Shown: positions 18,945 through 59,342, numbered from the stretch's first letter. The stretch: DNA of 64,000 bases from Castor canadensis (GCF_047511655.1 NC_133400.1:2051001-2115000), one strand, 5' to 3'. Numbers and translations: made by a program. Notes: generated from the letters alone by a model not told the origin.

Positions 18945-19436
18945 TGAAATCCTTACACTAAAAAAAAAAAAGACTGGCACAGCAGTAGTGTGTGGTCATA
19001 GTCACAGCTCACTTTTATTCACCACAAGTAAACACCATAGGAGTGAACACAGGGCAGCCAGGTTAGGACCAGACACCCTCCACTTCACAGGTAGCTTACT
19101 GGAAACTCTCTACTCAGCTCCAAAGAATGACAAAGCCTCACCCCGCTTCTCTTCCTGAGCCACAAAAGAATTTCCCACTCAGCTCCCTTCGTGGGACTTC
19201 TCCTGTCGTCAGCCTCCTCTATCTCCCCCAGTCCATAATCAGCGGTGAGCTCTAGCATCTGCTGGAGACCCCTGCACAGGTTTTTTTTTTTTCTCCCAAA
19301 TAAAACCTATGCTGAGGTTGAGCTGTCTTCTGCCTATCCTTCCCTGCCATTTTTCAGTCTAATACCACAGCAGCTTCATAAAGATTTGCTGACAGCAGTG
19401 TGCCTGAGTAACTGTGAGGCAGGTCTTAGACACTGA

Positions 19437-19490
19437 AGAGCCTTGAGTTCAAACCCCAGTCCTACCAAAAACAAACAAAAACAAACCTTG
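19437..19490 (+). repeat. ID-like SINE 3' fragment
   Basis: gagccttgagttcaaacccc plus an AAAAC tail. Confidence 0.5.
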
Positions 19491-19526
19491 GACACTGAAG
19501 AGCCCAGTTTAACAGGAGGTTTCTGT

Positions 19527-19618
19527 TTATTTTTGAGGCAGGGTCTCCCGAAGTAGCCGAGGGTGGCCTGGAACTTGGTGTGCTCTGTAGTGCTCAGAAT
19601 ACAGGCGCAGGCCACCCC
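19527..19618 (-). repeat. B1 SINE
   Basis: gaggcagggtctcccgaagtag to caggcgcaggccacc, reversed B1. Confidence 0.65.
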
Positions 19619-19683
19619 TCAGCTCACAGAAATTTAATGCAGCGAACGATATTCAGAATGGCAAACTAGTATTCCTCTCAAGG

Positions 19684-19763
19684 GCTGGGCGGCTGCTCCA
19701 TGGTACCGCGCTTACCTAGCGTGTCGTGTGCAAGGCCTTGAGTTGATACCCAGGAAAAAGCAA
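19684..19763 (+). repeat. ID-like SINE monomer
   Basis: gggctgggcggctgctccatgg ... ccttgagttgatacccagg and A tail. Confidence 0.6.
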
Positions 19764-19805
19764 ACCGGATCACTTCCGATTAACAGCAATAAAGCCATTG
19801 TGTGG

Positions 19806-19899
19806 CTTTTTTTTTTTTTTCCTGCAGTGCTGCAGATTAAACCCAGGGTCTAGAACATGCTAGGTAGGCACTTTACCTCTGAGCTACACCTCCAGCTCA
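19806..19899 (-). repeat. ID-like SINE monomer
   Basis: T tract, gtgctgcagattaaaccc, aggcactttacctctgagc; reversed ID element. Confidence 0.65.
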
Positions 19900-19945
19900 T
19901 GGGGTTTATTTTTTCGTTAAGCATATAAATAATACTTTTTTTTCT

Positions 19946-20017
19946 GCCTGAAGTGGTAGAACCCTCGCCTACCAGCACAAGTTCCTGAGTTCAACTCTCA
20001 CTGTGACCAAAAAAAAG
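19946..20017 (+). repeat. ID-like SINE monomer
   Basis: tgcctgaagtggtagaacc ... gagttcaactctcac and A tail. Confidence 0.5.
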
Positions 20018-20149
20018 TAACTCATTGGATAAAAACATTAAAAAATACGTAATAGTTTTCCCATAAATAACCCATATGGAATAGAAAAGCAAGAACACGT
20101 TTCATTTTAATTAATTCAAAATTTGAGAATTTCATGATGTTATTATTAT

Positions 20150-20240
20150 TTGGCTTTTTGCGACAAGTAGGCCAGGCTGGCCTCGAACACTCAGCTCTTG
20201 GCCTAGGACTCCAGGAATCTGTGCACCTGAACCCAGGCAG
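20150..20240 (-). repeat. B1 fragment
   Basis: aggccaggctggcctcgaac; the middle of a reversed B1. Confidence 0.5.
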
Positions 20241-20249
20241 CAACTTCCG

Positions 20250-20722
20250 GTCGCAGTGCAGACCGCAGCTGCCACTCCGCCACACTCAAGATGGAGGACG
20301 AGTGGCCCCGAGGATTCGTGGGGCCCTGCGGCCTGCGACGGCTAGTCCCGCCCCCCACCTCTTCCTGATTGGACGAGACGGTCCGCCGGCTTTGTTTTCT
20401 GGGCGGCTATTGGCCAGGTGTGCAATTAGTCGCGGCGTCATCCTTCACTGCTCTTTAGAACAAGTAAACAAACAAGGATTGCTCAAGAGCGGCCCTGGCG
20501 TTCTCGGAAGGGCTCGTGCGAGGCCTCAGAGGCCAGCTTAGGGCAGTCGCCAGCTCCGGGAGCCAGGCTGGCGTGCTTAGAGCAGGTGACCAGTGTCACC
20601 GCGCGGTGACAGCGGCCGCGTGGCTGCGGCAGGTGCCGAGCTGGGGAGCCGAACGGTCGTGGCGCGGCTCCGGCTGCACGCTGCGAAGGCGATCTCCTGG
20701 CCATGTCCTGCGTGGGGACAAG
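20250..20722. promoter_or_regulatory. Orphan CpG-rich block, probable promoter or enhancer
   Basis: A CpG-dense block about 4 kb from both the MAP1LC3B and FBXO31 promoters. It contains a GC box (gtcccgccccccacc), two ATTGG inverted CCAAT boxes 41 bases apart (20368-20372, 20409-20413; the NF-Y pattern) and a palindrome array at 20585-20611. An ATG in good context at 20291 opens only a short frame. No known gene is recognised here. It could be a non-coding RNA promoter or an alternative start for FBXO31. Confidence 0.55.
20585..20611. promoter_or_regulatory. Triple GGTGAC array with 18-bp perfect palindrome
   Basis: GGTGAC (20585-20590), GTCACC (20595-20600) and GGTGAC (20605-20610) are each separated by four bases. 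Bases 20594-20611 (TGTCACCGCGCGGTGACA) are a perfect inverted repeat. The half-site resembles nuclear-receptor or bZIP half-sites, but I cannot assign a factor. Confidence 0.6.
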
Positions 20723-21847
20723 TCCCTTAGCACACCTCGATTCTGAGGAGTGGCCAAGAAATACTGTTGCAGCGACTTCTGAACCAAGCAGTTGGAAATC
20801 CACCCTGCCGGGGATATTCTACTCAACTTCCTTAGATGTCATCAGCTGTCACTGCCGGAGGGCCCTGCTGCAAAGTGCTGTCCCCCTCCTCCTCTGGGAA
20901 CGAATGCCCCCTCCTTCCTGCTCCTGCACAAGGCCTGTGGAAGTGTCCCCAGGGGCCTGGTGCGCACAGCTGTCTGCAGGCACCAGCTGCAGACAAGGAC
21001 CCCCAGTCGTCCTTGTCCCCACCTCCCGCGCCCAGGATGACTTAAGGCCTCCTGCAACCCTGAGCTGCTCCGCCTCAGGGTCATCTGCATGCAATTCTGC
21101 ATCGCTCGCTGCCCGGGGAGCCTGAGCTGGCTTCCCAAAAACAGCGCCATCATCGCTTGGTGCCATTCTGGAACAGGGAGTGTCTAGCCTGGTCTCCAAG
21201 GAGTTTGCATCCTGGCTCCAGCTCATATTCCACCTTCTGCTTCCCAATCTTGTGCCCACGAGTCCCTGACCCCTGGCCAGTCTGCCTTTCTGCCTTGGTG
21301 CCTGCCATCGCCTGGCAAAGGCTCTTGGCTGACTTGCTGACTTAGCCAGGAACAACCAGCTGTTTTTTTCTTTGTAGAACATTCTTTCCTTGGGTTTTTT
21401 TTTTTATTGGCTGCCTTCAATTTTTGTTGTTGTTGGTGGTGGTGGTGGTGGTGTTGAACAGGCCCTTGTGCTCTTCCTATAATCACATATGACACTTCCT
21501 CGAAGAATCTCTCTGATCCCCCAAAGTAAACCTGGTCTTCCCGTGAGCATAAACATCTGTGTCTACTTGTCTACAGAATTATGCATTTTGTATATGTGTG
21601 TTTGTGTGTCTCTGTATCTTTCTAATTGCAGAGTTCCATACCTCAAATTATGAATATAGACTAGTATGACCATTCTTCTAAAGATGAAAACTTAACAAAT
21701 TATTTTATATGTTTTAATAAACTGTAAGATCCAGTACCTGGTGTAGGGCCATTAGAGGGGGTAGATAGGTTTTCTGTTTCTTTTTTTTTTTTTTGTTAAA
21801 TCATTGTACTGGGGGTACATTTACTGGTGACAATTCCTGTTTTGTCA

Positions 21848-22042
21848 TTTTTTTTTTTTTTTGGCAGTACTGGGGTTTGAACTCAGGGCCTACACCTTGA
21901 GCCACTCCACCAGCCTTTTTTTTGTGAAGTGTTTTTTGAGATAGGGTCTCACTATTTGCTTGGGCTGGCTTTGAAATGCGGTCCTCCTGATCTCTGCCTC
22001 CTGAGCAGCTAGGATGATAGGCGTGAGCCACAAATGGCCGGC
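21848..22042 (-). repeat. Composite B1/ID-like SINE
   Basis: T tract, cagtactggggtttgaactc, gagccactccaccagcc, then ctcctgatctctgcctcctg and ggcgtgagccac. Confidence 0.85.
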
Positions 22043-23170
22043 TTGTGTGTTTTGTTGTTTCATAAACTGAATTACACCTAGATTATACTCTGGAAAATAG
22101 CTCAAAGGCTAGTCAGGCAGTCAGTAATGCTTATTAAATCAGCTGTGCATTTCTGTGCACTCATACTTCCTAGCTTGAATGTCTGAGGTTGGTAGGTCAT
22201 CACCAGCTTCCTGTACACCTTAATGTTCCTCATTCTTCAGTCTTGTAGCCAGTTTTTCTCTCATCTAAGAAATATTTAGTAAGTCTTTGATTACATGATG
22301 CTTGTTGGCACATGGCGTGACAGGGAATGCATGCATGCACTAGCTCCAAGAGGAGAATTGTATATCATGAAAACTGACTGCTCTGTAATAAAGGGACCAT
22401 TGTTCCCCCCGGTGACAATGTGGGGAAGCTTCACAGAAGGAGCCATTTTGAGGCCATTGAGGCAGGGTGTCGGCTGGCACAGGCTGGCAGGTGGTCCTCC
22501 AGGAGAAGGCTTGAGCTGGCCCAGGACTGAGCAGTACCTGCTGTGGCCAGGCTCCAGCAGGGAGGTGGGCGGGACTAGGGGTGAGGCCAGGTCCCCAGAT
22601 GCCCCCAGATTGTAAGGAACTTTGTTGATGGTGGAGTCACCCGGGGCCATTAAATCCTTTGAAATAAGTAAGCAACATCACGGCTTTGATTTTGTTTATT
22701 ATTATGTGAAGAGCGTCTGACACGTGCGCACAGAGAGCTGGAAAAACAGTGTCAAGTGCAGAAAGCTGCATTGAGTGTTGTTTCGGTCCTGTGGACTGGA
22801 AATGTTCAAGGTTAGACTACAGGAAAACCTGTGCTGTGGACTTTACTGAGATTGGCTTTTGAGGGCCAGGTGGTCTCCCTGTCTCCTGCTCCTCACATCT
22901 GGAGGTGGTGGCAGCAGAGAGAGGCTTGTGGAGACATGGTCCAAGGTGCTGATGGGGCCAGCACTGCTGCTTTGATTACCAGCCAGGTGTACAGAAATCT
23001 GTGTCCAGTGGACACAGCTTGGCACCCCAAGCCTGGCAGGCCAACCTCTACCACCTACCCACACCTAGCTGCCATGGGCTTACACTCTATGATGAAAGGC
23101 AGCCCGCACAGAGCGTGTCTTTAGCCACACCCCTTACACTCTTAATTTTGTTAAATAACGTTTAATTTGT

Positions 23171-23276
23171 TAAGACAGGGTCTCCCAATGTGGCCCCACC
23201 TGGCTTGTAACTTGCAATCCTTCTGCCTCAGCCTGCCGAGGGCTGGGATGACCAGCGTGTGTCACCATGCCTGGCT
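23171..23276 (-). repeat. B1 SINE (arm of inverted pair)
   Basis: aagacagggtctcccaatgtg to caccatgcctggc, reversed B1. It faces another B1 20 bases away. Confidence 0.8.
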
Positions 23277-23296
23277 TAATTTTAATTTAAAAAACA

Positions 23297-23402
23297 GGGC
23301 TGGTGCACACCTGTGATCCCAGCCCTCCGGGAAAAGGAAGCAGGAGGATCGAGTGTTCAAGGCCAGCCTGGGCTACATAAGGAGACCCCCTGTATCAAAA
23401 AA
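23297..23402 (+). repeat. B1 SINE (arm of inverted pair)
   Basis: gggctggtgcacacctgtgatcc to agcctgggctacataagg and an A tail. Confidence 0.8.
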
Positions 23403-23868
23403 ATCAAAATTACATTATTACACTACAATAATTAGTAATATATTATACTCGCATAGCATGATATGTTCGCATGGTGAATATATTTAGCAAAGACCGAAAG
23501 GTGGAAGGACACGCAGAGAAATCCGCGGACCCTCCTGAATGGCGACAGCTGTAAGTTTCTACGTACCCGGTGCCTTTGGTGGCAGGTGCCTGGAGCACGG
23601 TGAGCAGGTAGACAGGTAGACAGGTGAACAGGTGAGAGCGCGAACTCGGAGCCGGGCGGGCGTCTCCAGTCCCCCGGGAGCCCCAGAAGCTCCAACGGTG
23701 GACGCTTCCTTTGCGATAGGCAATGACTGCAGGTCAGTTCTCGGTTCCGGCCCGAGCCGGTGAGACCCAGTGCATCTGAAGCGCAGCAGGTGTTCCCGGG
23801 CCGTCCCGGGACCGGGCGCAGGCCGCGGTGACTCTGCAAATGCTGCAGCGCGGGGCGTGTGCCCGGGA

Positions 23869-23941
23869 GCCTCGTTAGCGCAGTAGGTAGCGCGTCAGTC
23901 TCATAATCTGAAGGTCGTGAGTTCGACCCTCACACGGGGCA
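23869..23941 (+). tRNA. tRNA-Met (CAT), elongator
   Basis: 73 bases that form the cloverleaf of elongator tRNA-Met. The acceptor GCCTCGT pairs with ACGGGGC, the D arm is GCGC-AGTAGGTA-GCGC, the anticodon CAT is at 23902-23904 in loop CTCATAA, and the discriminator is A. The T loop is TTCGACC. Compared with the human gene as I recall it, I see one change (C at 23927). A and B boxes (TAGCGCAGTAGG; GTTCGACCC) look intact and a TTTT Pol III terminator follows at 23951-23954, so the gene is probably active. The same tRNA lies just upstream of FBXO31 in human. It is not a SINE: there is no poly(A) tail and no flanking duplication. Confidence 0.96.
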
Positions 23942-23950
23942 TCCGCGTCG

Positions 23951-23954
23951 TTTT
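23951..23954 (+). terminator. Pol III terminator of tRNA-Met
   Basis: TTTT ten bases after the tRNA 3' end. Confidence 0.75.
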
Positions 23955-24225
23955 GTTCCCAACACCCCCGGCAGCAACTCTCTTTTCCCCAGCGGTGTTG
24001 CGCACGGATCTCCAGGGGCGCGCGCGGGGTCCCCGCTCACAGCGCACGCGGGGAGGAGCGCGGGGGCGGGGGTGGGGTGGGGCTGGGTGGGGGTGGCGGT
24101 GTCCCGCGCCCCTGGGCGGTGCCACCTGGGGGCGGGCCCTTAGTAGGCGGGGCTCCGCGTCTCGTCATTTACAGAGGCGGGCCGGCGAGCGGTTCAGTCT
24201 GCCGGAAAACTGGTTAGGCCACTGG

Positions 24226-24273
24226 GGGCGTGGCCTCGCCGTGAGGGCGTGGCCCCAACAGCAGGGGTGTGGT
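24226..24273 (+). promoter_or_regulatory. Three KLF/Sp1-like boxes at 19-20 base spacing
   Basis: GGGCGTGGC at 24226-24234 and 24245-24253, and the related GGGTGTGGT at 24265-24273. The even spacing, close to two helical turns, puts all three on one face of the DNA about 110-150 bases upstream of the FBXO31 ATG. Confidence 0.5.
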
Positions 24274-24304
24274 CGGGCGTTCCGGGCGGGACTGTGGCGC
24301 GCTT

Positions 24305-24316
24305 CGCGCGTGCGCA
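24305..24316 (-). promoter_or_regulatory. NRF1 site in FBXO31 promoter
   Basis: On the minus strand TGCGCACGCGCG fits YGCGCAYGCGCR exactly. It is 63 bases upstream of the start codon. Confidence 0.55.
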
Positions 24317-24324
24317 GAGCGTAG

Positions 24325-53886
<29,562 letters not shown>

Positions 53887-54095
53887 TGGCCACATCTGTG
53901 TCACGGGCTGGTTTGGGCATGGCCCTGCCACCGTGAATGGAAGCAGCATGCACTTTGGAAATGCGGCCTTTTTACCAGAACACGCACCTTCTCACCAGGG
54001 GCCTGGCCCAGCCCAGGACACTTTATGTATAGTGTGTAATATATTCCTGCACATTTGTCCGTAGCCCTGAAGGAGAGAGGTGAGCATGTCAACAG

Positions 54096-54131
54096 AGAAA
54101 ACAAAACAAAACAAAACAAAACAAAACAAAA
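54096..54131 (+). repeat. ACAAA pentanucleotide repeat
   Basis: About seven copies of aaaac in the FBXO31 3'UTR, just before the poly(A) signal. Confidence 0.85.
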
Positions 54132-54145
54132 GAGTGAATGAACAG

Positions 54146-54151
54146 AATAAA
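54146..54151 (+). terminator. FBXO31 polyadenylation signal
   Basis: AATAAA followed by GT-rich sequence (gatgtagacgagtggccgtg). First hexamer after the stop codon. Confidence 0.55.
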
Positions 54152-57100
54152 TCTGATGTAGACGAGTGGCCGTGGGGCAGAGAGAATTATGTGGAGAACT
54201 CGTGTGTGTCCTTGGTGCGCCGGTGGCCTTGCAGGGAAAACAAGACCCTCCTTCAGGGAGGTCTCATGCTGCAGCCGTGATGAGATGTTCCGTTCCACAT
54301 CTCATGTCTGCCCTGCTGGACTAGCCTAGCAGACATGGCATGGCTGAAGGGGCCCCTGGGAGGTGATGAGGAAGAGACGGAAGTCACTATGGACAGGGAT
54401 GGCGTGTGCAGAAAGCAGCTCTCGGGAGTCACAGAATATCAAGTTTCTCTAGTGACTTGCTTAGGCGCTTCACTGTGACTTGTGTCCCTATCAGTGAAAT
54501 GGGATTAGGGATACGGTCACTAGGTATATCACTGCACACACAGAGCTCTGTCCCAGTGGTTTGTGTGCCTGTCCCAGATACTCTCCAGCTTAGAACCAAG
54601 GCCACCTGCTGTTCTCAAGCAGCCAGTTCCAAGCAGGGTATTTTTTTGTGCACCTGCCCCTCCCTCTCTCCTGCCCTCCCTCCCTGCACACACGCTGTGG
54701 AGAGCTGCCTATCCCCCGTTGGGAGCACATGTCTCCACAGTCTGTCCTGATGCTGGGTTTTCTCATTTGCGTGGTGCACTTGGGTGCCTTTCTTGCAGTG
54801 CTAAAGTGTTGGTAGTAGTGACATGAGTTGCCTATGAAGCCCCTTGAAGGTGAGAGCACAGTGTCTAGGTCGTCATACCTACATGTGGCACTCTAGATAG
54901 ACCTACAGGTGGTGTTGTACTTGGGAGGACAGGACCTGTTGGGGACCCTCCAGGTTAAGACCCCAAGTGCCTGTGTTTTCACTGGCCCTGTGCCCCATTC
55001 TGCAGTAGCCCCTGCATCTGAGACCCAGCCTGAGGTCTTGCTGAAGACAGACTACAGTGCCTGGAGACTCCCAGGAGCCCTCATCAGGCTTCCTGTAGTT
55101 CACTTGGTCCCTGAGTAGCCCAGTTTAGGCCACGATGCTGTGCACCTGACTGACTGCCTTTGTGTACCAGTTTGCTTCTTTGTGGTTGGGAATAGTCGGT
55201 TGACTGCAGTTTGGAGAGAAAAGAACTTCGTGGGTCCCTGCATATTTGAACCTGCTCTGCTCTGTACAGAGTGATGCGATTGGGATTTCAGTCACAGGCA
55301 TTGGCAAGTGTTCCATGTTGGGGCTGGACGTTTGCACAGGGATGTTAGCACATGAGGATATGTCAGCCTATTGTGCTCAGACCTCCAGTGTCCATTGTGG
55401 AGTGAGTGGCTTTGTGAGCCCTGCAGTGGGAGTTTAGGCTCCTTTTTTCCTCATTCTGGACCTTATCAGGGTCCCTTTGGCACCCATTGATGCCTGGCTC
55501 ACGGTTTTTGCTGGCCACCTGTGGCATATGCTTAAGGTCCTGAGCTGCCGTCCAGGGCTGTCAGCTCGGCAGTGTCCCTGCCCATCCTTCTGGGGTCCTC
55601 CCTGCCCCCACCTGGCAAGGGGTTGCTGAGCAATGACCATGCCAGTCACTCCTTCGCCTGCTTCATGAGCGTCATAGTGATACTGTCTGCTACACTTCCT
55701 CCCGTACTGAGAACTGCACACCAGTGACTGGGCAGCAGGTCTTCTCCCTAGCCAGCTGGCTCTGTCCTCTGATCCTCTACGGGCGCCCTGTTTGAGATCT
55801 GCACAATGCCAGCCGGTCACTTTTAGTGCTCAGAAGCAGCAGTGGGGAAGAAGAACCCCTGTCAGCTGTTGTGATTTCATGGAGTCCTGGTTTCTGTTGC
55901 CCTGCTTCAGGATAGCAAGACACACAGGACACCAAGCACCCTGGTCTGTAACACAGTGACTGAGCACAGCAGCTGGGCTTTTGAGGCCATTTTTCTCTGC
56001 TGTATTCCTCCTGGCCTAACTTTGAAGAATGTCCTCAGTAATGCCCAGGTGGAGGGAGACTCCGCAGACCACCCTCAACTCTGAGCTAACACCCTGTCCT
56101 CTGTCTTTGGGGTCAGGATTGTAGTTTTAAGTTCATATGAGAGAAAAAAGGAGCAGACAATCTCATTCTGATGCTTTGGGAACGAGATTGTGCCAAATCA
56201 TTGAGTGCTGTGTCACTTATAGCCCAGTGGCTCACATAGCCAGTCTTCCATGGGCTGGAGTGGTGCTCCAGGCGCTGGCAGGGAATTGTTGGTACTGCAG
56301 GATCCTGTTTGCAGGAGACCAACCAGAGCAGGTGAGGGGTCAGAACCTTTTGCTTTCGCTGGTTACTTAATATCACATAGCTGGCTTGGAGAAAAAACAT
56401 TTATTCAGAGGGCAGCTTGGGTTTGCCCAAAGGCTAGGCAGACTCCTAGGAAGCAGTTGCTGGCACCTGGTGCCTAGTGTTCTCACCTGGGACGTTGTTA
56501 CCTGGGGCATGCACAGTTGTGTTTCTCCTTTCAGTTTTAAGTAAATCAGTTTCTGAAGCCTTGCCTTGTGACTTCTTTCTTTGGGGTGTAATTCAGATGG
56601 AGGCAGGAGCTTGGGGAGCACTGGTCGTTGACCCTGGGAGGGGGTGGCCTGGGTTGATGCTTCTCACACCTCATTCAGCAGTGTTTTGATTTTGGTTTTC
56701 CCCTATTGGAGCAGGTAGAGTGTTGAAGTGACTCCTCAGCCCAGGTGATGGTTGGCCTACATCCTAGTTCCCGAGGGCAGGGAGCCATGGTGGGTAAGCC
56801 CAAGTGCCGTTTTCTGAGAACAGGACAGTTAAGAGTAGGGGTGTGCTCATAGGCCCATACAGCTGTGGACCTCGTTGATCTGCTTTCCTTTGTTCCCTGA
56901 AGTACTGCCTTATCTTAACAAATCCAGATATCTCTTCCCATCCAGGTCTCATCCCAGGGTCTCTGTTGCTAATGACTAATAACTGTTAGCATGGAGTTTT
57001 CTGTGGAAATGCAGGCAAATTGCACCCAGTAGGCAGAAACTGGTTGGCTGTGATGCAGGGAAGCAGGAGCACGGACAGGGACATTTTGGGGACAGTTGGT

Positions 57101-57478
57101 GCCACCTTGTGGGGCTGAAGATGCAGGTGCTCCAGGGAGTGTCCTGTCTACCCTGGGGAGCCCAGGCAGGGGTTTGGGGGCTGCTGCAGTGTTTTGTGGG
57201 AGGAGGCTGCAGCATCTGAGGCCCAGAAGTGCATGGGCTGACGCCTGTGGGCCCTCCACACACAGTGAAGGCAGGTCCCTGTGTTACCAGTGTGCCACAA
57301 AATGCCAAGTAAAAGATGGCAGGACGTTTATGTTGAGTGTAAAAACAAAACAGCATTTAATTTTCATCACTTTACATGTAAAAGTGTAAAAGCATGCAGG
57401 AGAATATAAACATAAGGGGAGGGGGATAGAGGCAGAACTTTAAATACATCTGTTCATCTTTATTTAAAAAGTTTTGGT

Positions 57479-57630
57479 TTTTGTTTTTTTTTGGTGGCAC
57501 TGGGGTTTGAACTCAGGGCCTTGCACTGGCTATGCAAGCACTCCACCGCTTGAGCTACACCACCATCCAATTTTGCTTCATTTTTCAGATAGGGTCTTGA
57601 GCTTTTTGCTTGGGCTGGCCTTGGACCACA
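57479..57630 (-). repeat. Composite B1/ID-like SINE
   Basis: T tract, ggtggcactggggtttgaac, ctccaccgcttgagctac, then the start of the B1 half (gcttgggctggccttggac). Confidence 0.8.
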
Positions 57631-57840
57631 GTCCTAGCTCTGCTTTTTCTCCGCACGAGTTGTACTAACAGTGTGATGGTCACTGGGCCCTACACCAGCC
57701 ACGAGGCTGCTGTAGCCACGAGGCACAGCAACACGAGGCCTTCTGTTATGAGGCCCCATGGTGTCAGAATGGGGAAATGTATATTTGATGGCAGGCGAAA
57801 TGTGGCATTTTCTGTACAGTTCTCTGAAATTTATTTATTT

Positions 57841-57900
57841 ATTTAGGTGCTGCAGATGAAAGCCAGGACCTTGTGTATGCTGGGTTACATCCCCACTCTG
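57841..57900 (-). repeat. ID-like SINE fragment
   Basis: ATTT tail, ggtgctgcagatgaaagcc, gtatgctgggttacatcccc. Confidence 0.55.
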
Positions 57901-58435
57901 AAATATTTTAAAACTAAAGAAGTCAGCAGGTGATCAAGTAACCAGGCTGCTATCTGTTGTGGCTCTCGCTGCAGCTGAGCAGACAGCAGTGGCCGTCCCT
58001 GATGTGCTCCCCAGTCTGTTCAGCATCAGTGGCCTGGGAGTCTGAACTTGGCCTTCTTTGCTATCAGCTTTCACTCCTGATGGGGACAGCAGACAAGACA
58101 GTGAGGAGGTGCTGCTTTCCGGGCCGTGCTTCCAACCCTCTTGGGGCTGAGGCTCAGACTGCAGACCTCTTCCATATGGGGCCATGGCTGTGGAGGTGGG
58201 GTGCTGTGCTCATTGGACAGGTGGGGGTGGGGGATATCCCCATCGCACCTCATTGGATGTGTGGGCAGGAGGCCAAGCGGCCAGAATCATCTTTGTCTCC
58301 CTTTTTAGGGGAGTCTCTGCAGTTTGGCCTCTAGTGGCGACTCAGGGTCACTGCATACAGTGCCACTGATCCTAGCCAGTGACATGAGAAGAACAAAGAG
58401 AAGCCATTTGGATTTTTCTTTTTTCTCTCTCTCCC

Positions 58436-58516
58436 TTTTCTTTCCGGTGGTGGGGGTTAAACCCAGGGCCTTGGGCATGCCAGGAAAGTGCCCTAGCACC
58501 GACTTCCAGCTCCAGC
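58436..58516 (-). repeat. ID-like SINE monomer
   Basis: T-rich start, ggtggtgggggttaaaccc, gccaggaaagtgccctagc. Confidence 0.7.
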
Positions 58517-58884
58517 ATAAGGTGGTTTTCAAGTCTTCCCCTAGTTGTGACTTGAAAGTCTACAGGTGATAGAAAGGAGGCAGTGCCCCAGGACTTGGGA
58601 AGCTGCTGTCTGCTGAGCATGCGTTTCACCTCTTCCTCTTCTCCTTTTTCCTGCTTCACCTGACCTGGCTCTGAAAGTCTCAACCTGTACTAAGGCTGTC
58701 ACCACCTGCATGGCCTCCATGAAGCCTGGCAGCTACCTGGAAGGGCCTTCTGGCCTGGGAAGCATCCGTGCAGTTCTGTCCTTGACCAGTGTGGCCGGAG
58801 GAGGGCCTGTGATAGCTGCTGGACGTTCATCCTCTAACAACCTGCAGTGCAGGTGTGGCTAGGGTCTCCCTTTCCAGGAGAGGG

Positions 58885-58945
58885 CACAGAGTCTCAGAAG
58901 GGATGAGTAACTTGCCCAAGGCCACATAGTCAGAGAGCCTTTTAA
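58885..58945 (+). repeat. MIR core
   Basis: cagagtctcagaagggatg, gtaacttgcccaaggccac, atagtcagagagcc; the diagnostic MIR core order. Confidence 0.7.
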
Positions 58946-59229
58946 AGAGTTGGTCATTTCATAGTTTGAGTTGACAAACACCTACAGTTGTAAGCAAGCA
59001 CAACATCCCTCAAAATCCTCTTGAGCTGACCTTCATGGTTGACCCCTCCTTAATCTCTATCTCACAGATTTGCTTTTTCTAGGGTGGCTGGTCCACAGAC
59101 ACACACAGTTGGGAGTTCTCACACTGTGTGGCATCTTTTATCCGGGGATGTTTCTTAGCCTTCCCCACCCCCATTTATCATCCTTCCAAGGAGCCTTTTT
59201 AGGCACTTCTTTCTAACACTCCCATGAAT

Positions 59230-59342
59230 ATTTTATTTTTTTGAGACAGGGTCTTGCTGTGTAGCTGAGGCAAGCCCCAAACTCCTGCCTCTGCCTCTGC
59301 AGTGCTGGGATTACAGGTGTGCACCACCACACCTGTCCCACC
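59230..59342 (-). repeat. B1 SINE
   Basis: ttgagacagggtcttgctgtg to gggattacaggtgtgcacc. Confidence 0.85.

Larger units (their letters stand above)
16451..20249. other. Intergenic DNA between MAP1LC3B and the orphan CpG island
   Basis: Mostly SINEs and SINE fragments, listed separately. The stretches 17280-17990, 18135-18600 and 18965-19430 show no gene or RNA that I recognise; 18340-18370 is purine-rich. Confidence 0.7.
20723..23580. other. Intergenic DNA between the orphan CpG island and the tRNA/FBXO31 island
   Basis: Contains a composite SINE and two B1 copies (listed). 21490-21575 has words reminiscent of an L2 3' region (cttcctcgaagaatctctctgatc), weakly. A GGT/GTT run lies at about 21425-21452. 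The rest, including a 140-codon open frame from 20703, shows no gene I recognise. Confidence 0.6.
53887..54170 (+). other. FBXO31: FBXO31 3' untranslated region (short form)
   Basis: From the stop codon to just past AATAAA at 54146-54151. It contains an ACAAA pentamer run (about 54096-54131). A longer UTR is possible, but I see no second canonical hexamer on this strand before about 59576. Confidence 0.5.

Noticed and set aside
19000-19400. Possible LTR-like stretch (ctcccaaataaaacc)
   Set aside because: Only an AATAAA in a pyrimidine context; no boundaries, duplication or other LTR parts seen.
20703-21125. 140-codon open frame after the orphan CpG island
   Set aside because: Good start context, but Ser/Pro/Cys-rich low-information protein, no recognised family and competing frames of similar length. 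Possibly part of a non-coding RNA.
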